Below, in pieces: positions 5,491 to 6,387 of a stretch of 6,387 nt of DNA (positions are counted from its first letter, which is position 1; each line of letters begins with the position of its first letter). Below the pieces are notes generated by a model that saw only the letters and a list, made by a program, of their open reading frames with translations, had not been told where the DNA came from and ran no database searches. Source of the DNA: an uncultured Clostridia bacterium (GTDB lineage Bacteria; Bacillota; Clostridia; Christensenellales; UBA3700); the NCBI GenBank assembly GCA_947176975.1, contig CAMWSW010000056.1, positions 1-6,387 of the forward strand, written 5' to 3'. The translations under genes were made by a program, and so were the position numbers.

Positions 5491-6387
5491 ATGGAAAAAT
5501 TAAATTTGACGAAAGAATGGGATAAGGTTTTCCCAAAAAGTTCAAAGGTAAATCACGATAAGGTTACGTTTCACAACCGCTATGGAATTACTCTTGCGGC
5601 TGATTTGTATATTCCAAAGGATGCAAAAGGCAAGCTTCCCGCTATTGCAGTGTGCGGACCGTTCGGCGCGGTGAAAGAGCAGTCTTCGGGACTTTACGCT
5701 CAAGTTATGGCAGAGCGCGGTTTTCTTACCATTGCTTTTGACCCGTCATTTACGGGCGAGAGCGGAGGATTGCCAAGATACGTTGCGTCTCCCGATATCA
5801 ATACCGAAGATTTTTGCGCGGCGGTAGATTATCTTTCCTGTCGCGATGACGTAGACCCCGAAGAAATAGGAATCATAGGAATCTGCGGTTGGGGCGGTAT
5901 GGCAATCAACGCGGCGGCTATTGATACGAGAATCAAGGCGACTGTAGCGTCCACTATGTACGATATGACTAGAGTCAATGCCAAAGGATATTTTGATTCG
6001 GCAGACAGCGAAGATGCGCGCTATGAGATGAAGAAAGCGCTCAATGCTCAACGTATCGTAGATTATAAGAATGGAAGCTACGAATTGGGCGGCGGCGTGG
6101 TAGATCCGCTTCCTGAAGACGCGCCGTTTTTTGTCAAAGACTATTACGATTATTACAAAACTGCGCGCGGTTATCACAAACGTTCGCTCAATTCCAACGG
6201 CGGTTGGAATAAGACTTCCGCGCTCTCATTTATCAATATGCCAATACTTGCGTACAGCAACGAGATACGCAGCGCAGTTCTCGTTATGCACGGCGAAAAG
6301 GCGCACTCGTGCTATTTCAGCAAAGACGCGTTTAAGAATTTGAAAGGCGACAATAAGGAATTGTTGATAATTCCCGCCGCGGTGCAT
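5491..6387 (+). CDS. Alpha/beta hydrolase, dienelactone-hydrolase-like, 3' end cut by the window
   Basis: The reading frame is open from ATG 5491 to the last base (299 codons), so the gene is partial. The translation begins MEKLNLTKEWDKVFPKS and shows an alpha/beta-hydrolase core: beta strands and oxyanion region PAIAVCGPFGA (50-60), the D-P-S-F-T-G-E-S-GG loop (84-93), nucleophile elbow GICGWGG (130-136, candidate Cys132), a cap-like insert with DYYDYYKTARGYHKRSLNS (217-235), and VMHGEKAHS (265-273). The final codon is His299 in IIPAAVH, the position of the usual catalytic His. By family length roughly 30-40 residues should be missing. Such enzymes hydrolyse esters, lactones or related bonds; the substrate is unknown. 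The best SD, AAGGAG (5472-5477), is inside the end of the acetyltransferase gene with a long 13-base spacer, suggesting translational coupling across the 4-base gap. Confidence 0.85.
   Translation, partial: MEKLNLTKEWDKVFPKSSKVNHDKVTFHNRYGITLAADLYIPKDAKGKLPAIAVCGPFGAVKEQSSGLYAQVMAERGFLTIAFDPSFTGESGGLPRYVASPDINTEDFCAAVDYLSCRDDVDPEEIGIIGICGWGGMAINAAAIDTRIKATVASTMYDMTRVNAKGYFDSADSEDARYEMKKALNAQRIVDYKNGSYELGGGVVDPLPEDAPFFVKDYYDYYKTARGYHKRSLNSNGGWNKTSALSFINMPILAYSNEIRSAVLVMHGEKAHSCYFSKDAFKNLKGDNKELLIIPAAVH

Noticed and set aside
5746..6177. Minus-strand open frame of 143 codons
   Set aside because: It is a shadow of the alpha/beta hydrolase, whose plus-strand frame is open throughout and has clear family motifs.
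1..6387. CRISPR array, tRNA or rRNA genes, transposase or attachment sites
   Set aside because: No direct repeat-spacer pattern, no cloverleaf-like or rRNA-like sequence, and no transposase or integrase motifs were seen on either strand.

Overview
The window looks like chromosomal DNA from an uncultured, fairly low-GC Gram-positive bacterium, most likely Clostridia-like. The reasons are strong AGGAGG-type ribosome binding sites, sigma-A type promoters, short intergenic gaps, and a type II membrane protein with FN3-like outer domains. The assignment is an inference; there is no rRNA or tRNA to fix it.

Left part (about 40-3540, minus strand). One very long gene (88-3429) encodes a three-part protein. 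It begins with a complete cofactor-independent phosphoglycerate mutase-type enzyme (apgM / proposed homoserine kinase family, about 406 residues). A Lys/Glu/Asp-rich linker and a single transmembrane helix follow, and then about 615 residues of apparently extracellular beta-rich sequence (beta-helix-like, then FN3-like). The gene has a perfect-consensus promoter (TTGACA-17-TATAAT), an SD that selects the ATG at 3429, and its own intrinsic terminator at 48-73. A central-metabolism enzyme tethered to the membrane and fused to a surface domain is the most striking item here.

Middle part (3500-4900). A 69-residue protein of unknown function (3562-3771, minus) has a textbook SD and a terminator that ends at the promoter of the big gene. 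It is divergent from two tandem paralogous regulators (3904-4350 and 4453-4890). Each regulator carries two XRE/Cro-type helix-turn-helix domains in one chain. An 11-bp inverted repeat (3835-3869) lies in the divergent intergenic region and is a candidate operator. The second regulator has its own extended -10 promoter.

Right part (4900-6387). The second regulator is followed after 20 nt by a maltose/galactoside-type sugar O-acetyltransferase (4911-5486). That is followed after 4 nt by an alpha/beta hydrolase of the dienelactone-hydrolase-like type (5491 to window end), cut at its probable catalytic histidine. Regulator, acetyltransferase and hydrolase are probably one transcript, perhaps for modifying or detoxifying a small acylated or hydroxylated compound. 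The substrate cannot be read from the sequence. No CRISPR array, insertion sequence or RNA gene was seen.
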